61,186 nucleotides of DNA from Schlesneria sp. (GTDB lineage Bacteria > Planctomycetota > Planctomycetia > Planctomycetales > Planctomycetaceae), in the NCBI GenBank assembly GCA_028291515.1, contig JAQGHU010000028.1:1-61186 (forward strand), written 5' to 3'. Below are positions 17,310 through 26,035 of the stretch, piece by piece. Numbering within the stretch: position 1 is the stretch's first letter; each line of letters starts with the position of its first letter. The notes below the pieces were generated by a model. It searched no databases. It had not been told where the DNA came from and saw only the letters and a list, made by a program, of their open reading frames with translations. A program made the translations under genes and the position numbers.

Positions 17310-18122
17310 ATGCTCGACATCGAACACATCAAGAAGACGTTTCATGCAGGAACCCCGAACGAGGTCCGCGCCCTGCAAGGTGTTGACCTGAAGATCGACG
17401 ACGGTTCTTTTGTGATCGTGATTGGAACGAACGGGTCTGGCAAATCGACCCTGCTGAACGCCGTTGCGGGCTCGTTTATTGTCGATTCCGGCCGGATCAG
17501 ATTGAAGGGTGAAGACGTTACGGACTGGCCCGAGCACCGTCGCGCGAAGTACATCGGCCGCGTTTTTCAGAACCCGTTTACTGGAACCGCTCCGTCGCTG
17601 ACGATCGCTGAGAACCTGGCGCTTGCTGCTCATCGTGGCCGCACCAGGGGGCTGGGCTGGGCGCTCAGTCCGTCGACTAAAACGGAAATGTATGAACGAG
17701 TCCGCAGCATGGGCTTGGGATTGGAAAACCGTCTGGGAAACGCGATCGGCAGTCTGTCCGGCGGGCAGCGGCAGTCACTGACGTTGCTGATGGCGGGACT
17801 GATCAAGCCGGATCTGTTGCTATTGGACGAACACACCGCGGCCCTGGATCCGAAGAGCGCCGATCAGGTGATTCGCCTGACCGAAGAAGTCATCCGCCGC
17901 GACAAGCTGACGACGATGATGGTGACTCACTCGATGCAGCAGGCGGCTCATCTGGGTGATCGCCTGATCATGATGGTCCGCGGTCGTATTCTGCATGATA
18001 TTCAGGGTGCCGAAAAACGGCGGCTCACACCCGAGGATCTGCTCGACCGCTTTGAACAAGTTCGCCGATCCGACTTGCTCGACGAAACCGCGGCCAGCAT
18101 GCTGGAGCGACAGTACGTTTAG
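17310..18122 (+). CDS. ABC transporter ATP-binding protein
   Basis: A 270-residue ATPase with all ABC motifs: Walker A GTNGSGKST (about 45-53), Q-loop in GRVFQNPFTG, signature LSGGQRQSL, Walker B LLLLDEHTAALDP and the H-loop in MMVTHSMQQA. The start at 17310 has GGGAACGAG upstream. It is the energising subunit of the importer encoded just before it. The next gene (cupin) starts 40 bases later with its own ribosome-binding site. Confidence 0.9.
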   Translation: MLDIEHIKKTFHAGTPNEVRALQGVDLKIDDGSFVIVIGTNGSGKSTLLNAVAGSFIVDSGRIRLKGEDVTDWPEHRRAKYIGRVFQNPFTGTAPSLTIAENLALAAHRGRTRGLGWALSPSTKTEMYERVRSMGLGLENRLGNAIGSLSGGQRQSLTLLMAGLIKPDLLLLDEHTAALDPKSADQVIRLTEEVIRRDKLTTMMVTHSMQQAAHLGDRLIMMVRGRILHDIQGAEKRRLTPEDLLDRFEQVRRSDLLDETAASMLERQYV

Positions 18123-18162
18123 CAAGCAGAACCGCCACGCATCAAATACGAAGGATCGCCAG

Positions 18163-18717
18163 ATGCAGGATCACGGCACGGCAAATGGCCAGAACCCTAT
18201 TGACCCCAAGCGAAGAGCCTTGGATCCGCCGTCGAGCGCAGTCACACTGCTCACAAACGAGTTACTCAAGCAGGCGGTGCAGGCGTCGCGGCTCAACGAT
18301 CGTAAGCGAGTGATTCTGCCGCTGCACAAGTCTGCCGACGCGCTGCTGCATCGGATGTTCAACGTGATGCAACCGGGTACCTACATCCCGCCGCATCGGC
18401 ATACCGCTCCGCCCAAAGACGAAAGCATCGTGGTCGTTCGCGGAGCCTTGTGCTTCATCACGTTCGACGAAGCCGGGAAAGTTGAGCAGATGACCGACAT
18501 CGCAGCGGGTACGTCTATCTTCGGGGTGGATGTCTGTGCCGGTGTCTACCATACCTTCTTCATTCTCGAACCAGACACTGCGATGTTCGAAGTGAAGCCT
18601 GGCCCCTTTTCACCAGTGACGGATAAAGACTTTCCGACTTGGGCCCCACGCGAAGGAGATGCTGGCGCGGCGGACTACATGGCACAACTCCGACAAATGC
18701 GCGAGTCGCAACGCTAG
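18163..18717 (+). CDS. WbuC-like cupin metalloprotein
   Basis: A 184-residue single-cupin protein like the WbuC family, which is found near surface polysaccharide genes and has no fixed biochemical role. The cupin motif holds GTYIPPHRHTAPPKDES (metal-ligand histidines and Glu), followed by GVDVCAGVYHTFFIL with the later His. The N-terminal KRVILPLHKSADALLHRM segment is also family-like. The start at 18163 is preceded by AAGGA at 8 bases; the open frame runs further upstream inside the ATPase gene but that part is an overlap artefact. It may be co-transcribed with the transporter. Confidence 0.75.
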   Translation: MQDHGTANGQNPIDPKRRALDPPSSAVTLLTNELLKQAVQASRLNDRKRVILPLHKSADALLHRMFNVMQPGTYIPPHRHTAPPKDESIVVVRGALCFITFDEAGKVEQMTDIAAGTSIFGVDVCAGVYHTFFILEPDTAMFEVKPGPFSPVTDKDFPTWAPREGDAGAADYMAQLRQMRESQR

Positions 18718-18739
18718 ACCGTGCTAGCACCAAGAGAAG

Positions 18740-18833
18740 CGAAGAGGTTTTCACGCGAAGGCGCGAAGACGCTAAGATAGACAGAGAGAAAGCGGCGGTC
18801 TTCTTTACTTCAATTCTCCGCGACTTCGCGTGA
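18740..18833. repeat. CGCGAAG-type dispersed repeat
   Basis: TTCACGCGAAGGCGCGAAGACGC near 18750 faces an imperfect inverted copy, CTCCGCGACTTCGCGTGAGA, near 18817. The two arms are about 45 bases apart. Words of this kind (cgcgaag in tandem) are a common dispersed repeat. It lies between the convergent cupin and rnhA genes. Confidence 0.5.
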
Positions 18834-18847
18834 GAATCGGCCTTCTC

Positions 18848-19336
18848 TTACTGACCCGAAATTGCCATCGCGGCAGCTACCGCGAGGACATCGCAGCGTT
18901 CGTTCTCGGGATGGCCCATATGGCCACGCACGTGTGTGAAGCGAACTTGATGTTTGGCCAACAACTCGTCCAGCTTCTGCCACATCTCGACGTTCTTGAC
19001 CGGCTTCCAGGAATTCCCTTCGCGACGTTGCCAGCCGTTTTTCTTCCAACCGGCCATCCAGGACTCGCTACCCTTCGCAACGTAGGTGCTGTCGGTGACG
19101 ACTTCGACCTCAGAACGAGATTTGATCGCCTCCAGTCCCGAGATCACCGCCTGCAGCTCCATCTGGTTGTTGGTCGTCAGGATCTCGCCACCAGAGATCT
19201 CTTTTTCGGTGCCCGTGGCCGGATGACGAAGAATGCAGCCCCAACCTCCCGGGCCAGGATTGCCTCGACAGGCCCCGTCAGTGAAGAGCTGGACGAACGG
19301 CAACTTGCGAGGCGGCGCGGGGGTTTCGCTGGACAT
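18848..19336 (-). CDS. rnhA: Ribonuclease HI
   Basis: A 162-residue enzyme that cuts the RNA strand of RNA-DNA hybrids. The four catalytic acids are visible: D20 in LFTDGACRGNPGPGG, E60 in TNNQMELQAV, D82 in VTDSTYV and D149 in NERCDVLA, with the His of VRGHMGHPENE. A basic handle region WMAGWKKNGWQRREG is present, as in the E. coli type. The gene is followed, on the same strand upstream, by infA about 140 bases away. Confidence 0.95.
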   Translation of the reverse strand: MSSETPAPPRKLPFVQLFTDGACRGNPGPGGWGCILRHPATGTEKEISGGEILTTNNQMELQAVISGLEAIKSRSEVEVVTDSTYVAKGSESWMAGWKKNGWQRREGNSWKPVKNVEMWQKLDELLAKHQVRFTHVRGHMGHPENERCDVLAVAAAMAISGQ

Positions 19337-19478
19337 CGTTTCACCAGGGCACTATCGATCGAGCAACGACATCGAACAAATTCACGCGCACCGTCAGCGG
19401 ACCGTACTCTGGAATGAAGCCGGTTGCATCCTGCGAGCGGTCTGTGGTCATTGATCGACGCGAGGAATCCGTCGCGGA

Positions 19479-19697
19479 TTAACGTTCGCGGAACACAATG
19501 CGACCACGATTCAGATCGTAGGGAGACACTTCCACATGGACGTGATCCCCGGGCACAATACGGATGAAGTGCTTTCGCATCTTCCCGGCCACGTGAGCGA
19601 GCACAATGTGACCGTTCGTCAACTTCACGCGGAACTGAGTGTTCGCCAGCGCTTCGACAACATCTCCTTCAACGTCAATCGCCTCTTCTTTGGGCAT
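19479..19697 (-). CDS. infA: Translation initiation factor IF-1
   Basis: A 72-residue S1/OB-fold protein that binds the ribosomal A site during initiation. The sequence has the family features [33 protein letters not shown] and [17 protein letters not shown], ending RGRIVFRER. The length is exactly the family norm. It stands apart from ribosomal protein operons. Confidence 0.95.
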   Translation of the reverse strand: MPKEEAIDVEGDVVEALANTQFRVKLTNGHIVLAHVAGKMRKHFIRIVPGDHVHVEVSPYDLNRGRIVFRER

Positions 19698-19935
19698 ACC
19701 GCTTGGTCTTCTTTCGTCGATTCTTCAAGGATACAAATACTCGAACGCCGGACAATCGGCATCCTGAGGGAAACGAAGTATAGCGACCGCCACTTGTAAA
19801 CGCCAAGACTTCTATGAATTCCGTGCGAATCCTGATTGGCCAGGCAGAGAAAGCGGTCTCCGGATGGTCGCTGCCGTGTCTGACTGATATTCTGCGGTTT
19901 CCCGAGTCCTGGCAGCAAAGAATCACCCTGAAATC

Positions 19936-21222
19936 ATGACCGAAACGCTCGAAATTCAGCCTGTCCGACACCCCATCACCGGCTCAATTCGTCCGCCGGG
20001 ATCGAAAAGTCTGACCAATCGGGCCTTGGTGGTGGCGGCTTTGGCCGAAGGAACGACATCGCTGACCGGGGTTCTTGACAGCCGCGATACCGAAGTGATG
20101 ATCGACAGCTTGCGTCGGCTGGGGATCGCGGTCGACCAGGATCGAGCAGCAGGAAGAGCGACGATCGTGGGTTGCGGAGGCCGGATTCCCGAAACGACGG
20201 CCGATTTGTGGCTGGAAAACAGCGGGACCAGCATCCGGTTCCTCACGGCGATGTGTGCGTTGGGAAACGGCCGGTTCCGACTGGATGGCAATACCCGGAT
20301 GCGTGAGCGTCCGATCGGCGATCTGCTCGATTCGCTCCGCCAGTTTGGGATCGCTGTCGAATCGGAACTGGGAACGAACTGTCCCCCCGTTGTCGTTCAT
20401 GGACAAGGTCTGCCGGCTGGAACGATCTCAGTCAACGCCGGAGTTTCCAGCCAATTCTTGAGCGCCATGCTGATGGCAGCACCGTGTGCGAAGGGGCCCG
20501 TCGAAATCAAGCTGTCTGGCGCGATGGTGTCGGAACCGTACATCGAGATGACGCTGGCGGCGATGTCTCAATTCGGTGTGAGCGTCGATCGGTCCGTCGC
20601 CGGAGCATTTCGCATTTCGCCTCAACCCTATCGAGCCCGCGCTTACGACATCGAGCCTGATGCCTCGGCCGCCAGCTACTTCTTCGCGGCGGCGGCTGTG
20701 ACCGGTGGTGAGATCACCGTCGAAGGCCTGAACGCGTCGGCTTTGCAGGGCGATGTTCATTTCGTCGACGCTCTGGAACAGATGGGCTGCGATGTGACTT
20801 GGAGGGATCATTCCATCACGGTTCGTGGTACGAAGAACCTGCGCGGGATCGATATCGACATGAACGCCATCAGCGACACGGCGCAAACTCTGGCTTGCGT
20901 CGCGCCGTTCGCTCAAGGACCGACCCGCATTCGCAACGTGGCGCACATGCGACACAAAGAAACCGATCGAGTGAGCGCTGTCGTCACAGAACTATCGCGG
21001 TTGGGGCTTCAGGTCGAAGAGCATCCCGACGGCATGACGATTCACCCGGGACCGCTTCATGGGGGAACCGTCGCGACTTATGACGACCATCGCATGGCAA
21101 TGAGCTTCTCGCTGCTGGGGTTGCGAGTCCCCGGCATCGTCATCGCCGACCCGGGATGTACGTCGAAGACGTACCCTGAGTACTTCAAAGACCTGGATCG
21201 ACTGTGCGCCGCAGCCCGGTGA
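19936..21222 (+). CDS. aroA: 3-phosphoshikimate 1-carboxyvinyltransferase (EPSP synthase)
   Basis: A 428-residue shikimate-pathway enzyme joining PEP to shikimate-3-phosphate. Both halves of the inside-out barrel are present. [11 protein letters not shown] (16-26) binds phosphate, [11 protein letters not shown] lies at the PEP site, [12 protein letters not shown] is the second signature, and [12 protein letters not shown] and [15 protein letters not shown] lie in the C-terminal half with the catalytic acids. The start is ATG 19936. The gene converges on a porin gene 38 bases downstream. Confidence 0.95.
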   Translation: MTETLEIQPVRHPITGSIRPPGSKSLTNRALVVAALAEGTTSLTGVLDSRDTEVMIDSLRRLGIAVDQDRAAGRATIVGCGGRIPETTADLWLENSGTSIRFLTAMCALGNGRFRLDGNTRMRERPIGDLLDSLRQFGIAVESELGTNCPPVVVHGQGLPAGTISVNAGVSSQFLSAMLMAAPCAKGPVEIKLSGAMVSEPYIEMTLAAMSQFGVSVDRSVAGAFRISPQPYRARAYDIEPDASAASYFFAAAAVTGGEITVEGLNASALQGDVHFVDALEQMGCDVTWRDHSITVRGTKNLRGIDIDMNAISDTAQTLACVAPFAQGPTRIRNVAHMRHKETDRVSAVVTELSRLGLQVEEHPDGMTIHPGPLHGGTVATYDDHRMAMSFSLLGLRVPGIVIADPGCTSKTYPEYFKDLDRLCAAAR

Positions 21223-21260
21223 TAGCTTTGAAGCGATCTGCTCACCACGTATTTTGGTGA

Positions 21261-22922
21261 TCAGAAATCATGCGCGACTCGCATTCCGAATCCATTGATC
21301 GCGCCCGATCCTGGAGCGGTTGGGCTGTTTAACGAATTGCGATCTGTATAGACGTAGTTCGCCTGAATCTTCATGTTCGGATTCAGAAACCAATTCACGC
21401 CGAACGTCCAGTCGGAAACTTGCCCGCCGTTCAAGTTGTTGTCGTTTAGATCCAACGCCGAATATCGCACCAATACCTGCCAGGCACCCCAACTGCGTTC
21501 TTCGCAATCCTCACGAGACCAGCGCGCATTATTCTTGGGAACCACGCGTCCGAATGAGCCTCGTTTCAATTCGTATTCTCGATGCTCACCTGTTAGAAAG
21601 TACGATGCCATCACGTAGTAACCATTCGTGAAATACGTGCCGTAATTCACTGTCCCCGCGGTGTTGCGAGCATCCGTTACTGTCGAGGCGATATATTCCG
21701 ATTGAAGCTGGAACGGGCCACTAACGAGCGAGAACTCGGCTGCGGCCATGTCCTGCGAATTACCGAGGAACACGCCCGTATCGGCGAAGACAGGATCATA
21801 TGCACCCGGACCGTTGCGTAGCGATCCTCGGGTTCGGATGCGCATCGCGTCACCTATCGGGTCGCGGTGACTATACGATCCCCCGATATGCAGCAATTGA
21901 CGGCCTTCGTCCTCATTCCACAACAGGTACGCCAGGCGACCGTCAAAGGCATAGGCCGCGTCGCCTGCTCCGTAGGCAAACACATTGACGACGTTCTTAA
22001 AAGCACCGAGTTGCCAGATGCCGCGATCTTCGTGAAAGCTGTCATAGAACAAGATACCGGGAGTAAATCCGTTGTTGAACGGACCGGTATAGGCGTCCTG
22101 ATTGTACGAACGTTCCATGAAGTCCAGGTAACGGCTGCTGTTCGCGTGCTCGAGGCCGATCGGCTCCTTTTGATTGCCAATCTTGACGTTCCCGACAATC
22201 GGAACCTCTTTGAAAGCCCACCACAAGTCGGTCGGGGCGGGAACGCCGATCACATTGGCCGCTGAAGCTGGCTGACTGGGCAACCCGCCGATTAGACCGG
22301 TATTGTCGTTGACGCTGTTGACCAGGTCATATTCCATCACGTATTCGGTCGTTCTGTAGATTGTCCCTTCCATCCGCAAGCGAGCTCGCCGGAAGTCGAC
22401 CGCATCTGCATCGCCCGCCCCGTTATTCTTCCCAAACGCCTGCGGATTGTCCTTCAGCCAGACCGTATCGAATTGAGTTCGCCCACCAAAGTGTGCTGTA
22501 AAATTCTTGTCGGCCGATTCAAACGTGAGCTGGTTCTTCCAACTCGCTTTGAACGACTTGGGATCCGGCTTACTTTCCTTGGACTTGCCGATTTCTGAAA
22601 TGCGATTGCGCAGGAGTTCCGCCTCAGACTTCTGCGACGAGACTTCTAATTCCAGTTGACGTAGCCGCTGCTCCAACGGGTCACCAGAAGGTGCCGGTGG
22701 CGGATTGACCAAGCCTGAGTATTCTGATTCAGACAGCGGAAGTGGATCAGCAAAGATTCTCGCTTCGCCCCCGTCCTCTTGTGCTTCCGATCGAAGCGGT
22801 GCGAAGTTGACTGAAATCGCCAGTAGCGCCAACGTGCCTGCACGAAGCCACCGCCATCGATCACTGTGAAATGCCAAAACAGAGGCTGTCTGTTCACACA
22901 GTTTTTCTAACCTGCTCCGCAT
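21261..22922 (-). CDS. Phosphate-selective porin O/P-like outer-membrane protein
   Basis: A 553-residue exported beta-barrel of the porin O/P family. The start is placed at 22922, where GGGGGA lies a few bases upstream and a signal peptide follows (WLRAGTLALLAISVNFAPLRSEA); the open frame runs further but without a signal. A short coiled coil (EQRLRQLELEVSSQKSEAEL) precedes the barrel, which begins at FTAHFGGRTQFDTVWL and ends in GFGMRVAHDF with a terminal aromatic residue, as outer-membrane barrels do. It probably passes phosphate or other anions. The family's selectivity is not readable from sequence. Confidence 0.85.
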   Translation of the reverse strand: MRSRLEKLCEQTASVLAFHSDRWRWLRAGTLALLAISVNFAPLRSEAQEDGGEARIFADPLPLSESEYSGLVNPPPAPSGDPLEQRLRQLELEVSSQKSEAELLRNRISEIGKSKESKPDPKSFKASWKNQLTFESADKNFTAHFGGRTQFDTVWLKDNPQAFGKNNGAGDADAVDFRRARLRMEGTIYRTTEYVMEYDLVNSVNDNTGLIGGLPSQPASAANVIGVPAPTDLWWAFKEVPIVGNVKIGNQKEPIGLEHANSSRYLDFMERSYNQDAYTGPFNNGFTPGILFYDSFHEDRGIWQLGAFKNVVNVFAYGAGDAAYAFDGRLAYLLWNEDEGRQLLHIGGSYSHRDPIGDAMRIRTRGSLRNGPGAYDPVFADTGVFLGNSQDMAAAEFSLVSGPFQLQSEYIASTVTDARNTAGTVNYGTYFTNGYYVMASYFLTGEHREYELKRGSFGRVVPKNNARWSREDCEERSWGAWQVLVRYSALDLNDNNLNGGQVSDWTFGVNWFLNPNMKIQANYVYTDRNSLNSPTAPGSGAINGFGMRVAHDF

Positions 22923-23173
22923 CACATCCCCCGGCGTCGACTCAACGCTGACCGAATCATTGTCAAGATGTATCGGTTGTAGCAGGATTACCGATGAATA
23001 AGGGTTTGCCAGTCGGACAAGAATTATCAATTGCGCAAGGAATGACAGACGCTCGTCGGCCAGCATCTCGGCAATATCCGCCGATCGCTATGGCAGGTAA
23101 TCTGGAGGTCAAATTTTGAACTCCTCAGAGTGCTAATTGCCTTGCAACGCATTCAAGATTTCGACGTGGACGC

Positions 23174-23692
23174 TCAGTCCAGGAACACCCACTCCGAAAA
23201 TGTGGCCGCTTGACCCACGCGCTCACCGGCCGAGTTGATCAGATTCCAGACCGTCGCCTGATCGATCCGAAACCGTCGTCCTTTGGCGCTAATGCGGATC
23301 CCCTGGTAATCGTCGACGAAGCCATCGCGAGTCGTTCGCGCCATCAATAGAGCTCGCTCGTCGCGATGTACCGGCTCGGCCGTCAGTCGCGACGGAGTCT
23401 GCAACAGTTGCTCGACCGGCATCTCCCATAGATTCAACGCGGTGGCGTTCCCATAATTCAAGATGGGATCCGCCTGAGTTCCGTGCGATACCACGACGAA
23501 CGGGGCCTGATACAGGGCCACGGCCCGTTCGAGATTTCCTCCCTCCCGCGCCAACAATTCTTTCCCGGTCCAGTGTCGGTACGAGTCCAGTAAGATCTGT
23601 GTATGTTCGACCCAATCTGGCTGTAACCCATTGCCGCTGGAGTTGTTTGCGTTGATTAATTTGCCATCGGTCACTTTTAGAGCCTCCGCCAT
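23174..23692 (-). CDS. MEKHLA-domain protein
   Basis: A 172-residue protein matching the MEKHLA family, a PAS-like domain. Family features are HTQILLDSYRHWTGKELL, APFVVVSHGTQADPILNYGNATALNLWEM and RTTRDGFVDDYQGIRISAKGRRF, ending with the strand VGQAATFSEW. PAS-like domains sense ligands or redox state, but the role of this family is not settled. It stands alone upstream of a sigma factor on the opposite strand. Confidence 0.75.
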   Translation of the reverse strand: MAEALKVTDGKLINANNSSGNGLQPDWVEHTQILLDSYRHWTGKELLAREGGNLERAVALYQAPFVVVSHGTQADPILNYGNATALNLWEMPVEQLLQTPSRLTAEPVHRDERALLMARTTRDGFVDDYQGIRISAKGRRFRIDQATVWNLINSAGERVGQAATFSEWVFLD

Positions 23693-23883
23693 TCTGTCGC
23701 ACCAACCCGAATTTACAGCAGCCGGGTTAAATCCCGACAGTCGATATCGCCCGTGCTACCTGTCTACCGTAGAATAAGTTCTGCCTGAGTTCTCTCAAGT
23801 GTCAGGCGGGAATTGACGTTCCAATCGATGATGGACTACTGGAAAACGAGATATTTGGGTGCCACAGACGTGAGGGACAAATA

Positions 23884-24633
23884 ATGACGGCTGGCCCACA
23901 AAACTCGTCAAACACCGGACCGGCCGACTCGGGCGGCTTTGAAACTGTCCGCGCGAACGAACTAATCAACCGCGTCGTGCAGGGTGATCACGCGGCACTG
24001 GCCGATCTCTTCTCGCTCTATCGCCCACGCTTATGGAGGCTGGTCGCCTTTCGCCTGCATCCGCAATTGCAAGGGCGAATCGATGCCGACGATGTCCTGC
24101 AGGATGCCTGGTTGCGAGCCATCGATCGCATCGAGTCCTTCCTGCGAGACGCAGCCACATCGCCGTTCCTATGGTTCCGCACGATCGTCAGTCAGACGCT
24201 GGTCGATCTGCACCGGTTTCACATGGGAGCCCAAAAGCGATCGGCAGCTCGAGAATTCTCAATCAATCGCGGCTGGAGTAACGAATCGACATCCTCCTCG
24301 ATGTCATTCCACCTGCAGCAGCCGACCAAGTCTCCCAGCAGCACATTGGGGAGAGCAGAACAAGCGCGCCAACTGGAGTCGGCGCTGCAGGGGATGAACG
24401 AAAACGATCGCGAAGTGCTCGCGCTCAGGCACTTCGAAGAACTCAGCAATAGCGAAACGGCCCGAGTCCTGAACATGACCGAGCAAGCGGCCAGTGCTCG
24501 CTACATCCGAGCTCTCGCCCGTTTGAAGCAAGTTCTGGAAGTCTTCCCCGGCGGATTCGAAGGGGCCTTCTCACTGCATGCCCCCGCACGCGGTCGATCC
24601 GAGACTTCGCCCGGTCAGGCACTGGGACCATGA
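23884..24633 (+). CDS. ECF-type RNA polymerase sigma factor
   Basis: A 249-residue sigma-70 family protein of the planctomycete ECF type. Region 2 is at about 25-95 (FSLYRPRLWRLVAFRL, RIDADDVLQDAWLRAIDRI). Region 4 is at about 160-220 (MNENDREVLALRHFEELSNSETARVLNMTEQAASARYIRALARL). A Ser-rich linker of about 50 residues separates them. The start has GAGGGA upstream. Its stop overlaps the start of a Ser/Thr kinase gene (ATGA), so the kinase may control the sigma factor. Confidence 0.9.
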   Translation: MTAGPQNSSNTGPADSGGFETVRANELINRVVQGDHAALADLFSLYRPRLWRLVAFRLHPQLQGRIDADDVLQDAWLRAIDRIESFLRDAATSPFLWFRTIVSQTLVDLHRFHMGAQKRSAAREFSINRGWSNESTSSSMSFHLQQPTKSPSSTLGRAEQARQLESALQGMNENDREVLALRHFEELSNSETARVLNMTEQAASARYIRALARLKQVLEVFPGGFEGAFSLHAPARGRSETSPGQALGP

Positions 24634-25928
24634 CCCACAAGCACGATCCCTTTGAACCGATCCTTGACGGTCTGCCCGTTCCCGGCGATGCGGCCGGGCT
24701 GCATGCTCGCGATTCACTCGAAGTGCTGCTCAGCCAGTTTGCCGACGAAGTCCGTAACGGCCACGCTCCTTCCATTGACGACTATGCCGCGCGCTATCCC
24801 GCTTGCGCCGACGAGATCCGCGAACTATTTCCGCTGGTCGCCAGCCTTGAATCGTGGAAAGACAACAAAGAGGTCGAGTGCCTGCGCCGCAACGTCCCCG
24901 ATGAAATCGAAGTCGATGCGTTTGGCGACTACAAGGTGATTGGCGAGTTGGGCCGCGGCGGCATGGGAGTCGTCTTCTATGCCGTGCATCATCGCACGCT
25001 GCGCCCCGTGGCGGTGAAGTTGCTCCCGTGGCGATACGCGGCCAACATGCCGCGCTGGAAAGAACGGTTCCATCGCGAAGCCTCCACGATCGCCGCATTG
25101 CGTCATAAGAATATCGTGCAGGTTTATTCCTTCGGCCGCCACGAAGGTTACTACTACTATGTGATGCAGTATATCGACGGAGTCGGCCTGGATCGGATCA
25201 TCGCCAAGATTCGCTCCTCATCACGACCCTGCGTTCTTAGTGACCTGGTCGAGGACATGCATCCCAACAATCCCCTCGCGGGCACACCTCACGATACGTC
25301 GCATCACGGCACACTCACGCTGATGAAAGATTCCTGGCGCGGGTTCGCTCGACTTGGCGAGCAGATTGCCCGAGCCTTGTCACACGCTCATCGGCACGAT
25401 GTCCTGCACAACGATATCAAGCCCTCGAACCTGCTGGTCAAAGCCAACGGCCACGTCACTGTCACCGACTTCGGCATTCGTACCCTAAACGATGACGGAA
25501 CAGGCCTCGTCGATCGAGACGACGGTGCCGTGGGAACGCTGCGATACACTGCCCCGGAATCTCTCCGCGGTCAGAACGATGCTCGTTGCGATGTCTATTC
25601 GCTCGGGATCACGCTCTATGAATTGGTGACCCAGGTAGTCCCGTTCGCAGCGCTGAATCGCGCCGACTTAATGGATCGAGTCCTCCATCACGAACTCAAA
25701 CGCCCCTCGGAACTCGCCCCGCAGATTCCAGAGCCATTTGAAACGATCCTGTTGAAAGCGACCGCCAAAGACCCCAACGAACGCTACGATTCGGCCACAG
25801 CCTTCGCCGACGACCTGCGCCGCTTCATTAACGGCACCCGCATCAAAGCGAGGCGAAAAACCATGCTGCAGAAGGCGATCGCCTGGTTTCAAGCCGTGCG
25901 GGCAGGCAAGGCACATGGCCGAGTGTGA
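24630..25928 (+). CDS. Serine/threonine protein kinase (soluble)
   Basis: A 432-residue Hanks-type kinase with no membrane segment. A helical N-terminal part of about 95 residues precedes the kinase domain. The glycine loop is GELGRGGMGVV (105-115) and the ATP lysine is K130 in VAVKLL. The catalytic loop reads HNDIKPSN (260-267), so the usual Arg of HRD is Asn. DFG is at 280-282 and GTLRYTAPE follows. The missing Arg implies regulation other than classic activation-loop phosphorylation. It overlaps the sigma factor gene by four bases, so the two probably form one signalling unit. Confidence 0.88.
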   Translation: MTHKHDPFEPILDGLPVPGDAAGLHARDSLEVLLSQFADEVRNGHAPSIDDYAARYPACADEIRELFPLVASLESWKDNKEVECLRRNVPDEIEVDAFGDYKVIGELGRGGMGVVFYAVHHRTLRPVAVKLLPWRYAANMPRWKERFHREASTIAALRHKNIVQVYSFGRHEGYYYYVMQYIDGVGLDRIIAKIRSSSRPCVLSDLVEDMHPNNPLAGTPHDTSHHGTLTLMKDSWRGFARLGEQIARALSHAHRHDVLHNDIKPSNLLVKANGHVTVTDFGIRTLNDDGTGLVDRDDGAVGTLRYTAPESLRGQNDARCDVYSLGITLYELVTQVVPFAALNRADLMDRVLHHELKRPSELAPQIPEPFETILLKATAKDPNERYDSATAFADDLRRFINGTRIKARRKTMLQKAIAWFQAVRAGKAHGRV

Positions 25929-26035
25929 AGCTCGACCAGACAATTCCAGTCCCTAGCGAATAAGGTGGGTTGGCCCCATCGTCTCAATCACTGCACATCG
26001 AATTGCACTCGCGCTAAATTGAAGGAATCCAATCC

